A DNA stretch of 6,674 bases from Alphaproteobacteria bacterium MarineAlpha10_Bin3 (GTDB lineage Bacteria; Pseudomonadota; Alphaproteobacteria; UBA8366; GCA-2717185). This document shows, piece after piece, positions 5,565-6,674 of the stretch; positions within the stretch are counted from its first letter, which is position 1; each line of letters opens with the position of its first letter. The translations under genes and the position numbers were made by a program. The notes under the pieces were generated by a model. It saw only the letters and a list, made by a program, of their open reading frames with translations. It was not told where the DNA came from and did not search any database. The stretch lies in contig PTKA01000080.1 of NCBI GenBank assembly GCA_002937525.1, positions 1-6,674 of the forward strand. The letters run 5' to 3'.

Positions 5565-6674
5565 TTACATCTTGCAGAGCTTGGCGTAGGTATCCTGGTG
5601 GTTCTTCAGCACCACGCCGCGCGTCGCCGTGGTCCAGTTGCCGTCGCTATCCTTGACCACTTCGCGCAGGTAGAAATTTTGTATCGGGAAATGGTTGTTG
5701 CCATAGGTGAATTTGCCGCGCACCGACGGGAAATCCGCCTTTTCCATGGCCGCGCGCATCCCGTCCATATCCTTCAGATTGCCGTTCACCGCATCGACCG
5801 CGCTCTTGATCAGGAACACCGTGTCATAGGACTGGGCGGCGTAGAAGGACGGATAACGGCCGTATTTTTTGCGAAACCCGGCAACGAATTTCTTGTTTTG
5901 CGGGGTGTCCAGGTCCGGGGCCCAGAACTGGGTCATGAAGCTGCCCATGACGCCGCTCATATTCGCCTTCTGGAACTTCGGCAGGCTGATTGAGTCGACC
6001 GTGAACACCGAATAAAGCGGGATCGTCTTGTCGAGCCCGGCCTGTTGATACTGCTTCATGAAGGCGCCGCCGGCCTTGCCCGGATAGAAGATGAAGACGC
6101 CATCGGGCTTGGCTGCGCGGGCCTTGGCGAGTTCGGCCGAAAAATCAAGCTGGCCCGGCCATTTGGTCAGATCCTTGCCGACGATCTTGCCCTTGAAAGC
6201 GCGCTGCACGCCAGACACCATGTTCTTGCCGGCGGCATAGTTGGGCGCGATGACATAGAGCGATTTTACGCCGCGCTGGTTCAGGACCTCGCCCATCGCC
6301 ATCGGCGTCTGGTCGTTCTGCCAGGAGGTGGAAAAGAAATTCTTGTTGCATAGCTTGCCGGCCAGTTGCGAGGGACCGGCATTGGAGCTGATCAGAAACT
6401 TGCCCGCATCGAGCACCGATTTGCGCGAGGCCAGCAGCACATGCGACCAGATATAGCCGGCGACGAAATCGACATTGTCCTTCTGCACCAGCTTGTCGGT
6501 CTTCTGCTTGCCAATTTCGGGCTTGAAGCCGTCATCCTCGAAAATCATCTCGACATCGAGCCCGCCCATCTTGTTCCCGATATCCTCCAGGGCAAGATTG
6601 ACCGCATCTCGCATGTCGCGCCCGATCACGCCGGCCGGCGTCGTCAAGGTGGTCACGAATCCGATCTTCACCGT
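5565..6674 (-). CDS. HAAT-family ABC importer periplasmic substrate-binding protein (5' end outside the window)
   Basis: The periplasmic receptor (type 1 periplasmic-binding fold) that captures the substrate and hands it to LivH/LivM. 369 residues are visible. The first ones, TVKIGFVTTLTTPAGVIGRD, are the usual start of the mature protein, so the signal peptide and true start lie beyond 6674; the GTG at 6671 is an internal valine codon. Landmarks counted from the first visible residue: AGYIWSHVLLA (about 72-82), the ligand-side stretch SSNAGPSQLAGKLC (96-109), FFSTSWQND (113-121), YVIAPNYAAGKNM (140-152), VFIFYPGKAGGAF (193-205) and YPSFYAAQSYDTV (274-286). These resemble receptors linked to aromatic-acid uptake (Nba-like group, from memory) more than LivJ/LivK, which is a tentative substrate hint. 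Only two cysteines are visible, C109 and C367 (third from the end). It is the first visible gene of the transporter operon; its promoter is outside the window. Confidence 0.93.
   Translation of the reverse strand, partial: TVKIGFVTTLTTPAGVIGRDMRDAVNLALEDIGNKMGGLDVEMIFEDDGFKPEIGKQKTDKLVQKDNVDFVAGYIWSHVLLASRKSVLDAGKFLISSNAGPSQLAGKLCNKNFFSTSWQNDQTPMAMGEVLNQRGVKSLYVIAPNYAAGKNMVSGVQRAFKGKIVGKDLTKWPGQLDFSAELAKARAAKPDGVFIFYPGKAGGAFMKQYQQAGLDKTIPLYSVFTVDSISLPKFQKANMSGVMGSFMTQFWAPDLDTPQNKKFVAGFRKKYGRYPSFYAAQSYDTVFLIKSAVDAVNGNLKDMDGMRAAMEKADFPSVRGKFTYGNNHFPIQNFYLREVVKDSDGNWTTATRGVVLKNHQDTYAKLCKM

Noticed and set aside
6669..6671. GTG at 6671 as the start of the binding protein
   Set aside because: The sequence there is the mature N-terminus of a periplasmic protein, the frame stays open to the window edge, and a signal peptide must precede it.

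Overview
The window holds seven genes (two cut by its edges) on GC-rich DNA with almost no spacer. Codon choice, tight gene packing and the gene families suggest an alphaproteobacterium, perhaps of the Rhodospirillales/Rhizobiales type. That is an impression from the proteins, not a measured placement. There are no RNA genes, mobile elements, CRISPR arrays or large repeats.

Layout. Left part, minus strand: a metallo-beta-lactamase-fold hydrolase of the 'N-acyl homoserine lactonase family' type, followed 23 bases downstream by the first 136 codons of thioredoxin reductase (trxB), cut just before its redox-active cysteines. Divergent from the hydrolase, across an 89-base gap, a plus-strand gene encodes a 3-hydroxyisobutyrate-dehydrogenase-family (beta-hydroxyacid dehydrogenase) enzyme. 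Facing that gene, and filling the right two thirds of the window on the minus strand, is a complete branched-chain/HAAT-type ABC importer operon. It is read from the right edge inwards: periplasmic binding protein (5' end outside the window), LivH permease, LivM permease, LivG ATPase, LivF ATPase. Gaps are 18 bases after the binding protein and then overlaps of 1 to 8 bases, so the five genes almost certainly form one transcript.

How they may work together. The importer brings a small carboxylate (amino acid, aromatic acid or similar) across the inner membrane. The binding protein resembles the aromatic-acid-type HAAT receptors more than classic LivJ/LivK. The neighbouring hydrolase and beta-hydroxyacid dehydrogenase could act on the imported compound (ring or lactone opening, then oxidation or reduction of a hydroxyacid/semialdehyde), but this is inferred only from proximity. 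trxB looks like a housekeeping gene that happens to sit behind the hydrolase.

I found no clearly new biological system. The points most worth checking are the altered substrate motif of the dehydrogenase (an Arg where the family usually has Gly), the replacement of the lactonase catalytic Tyr position by His in the hydrolase, and the possible co-transcription of the hydrolase with trxB.
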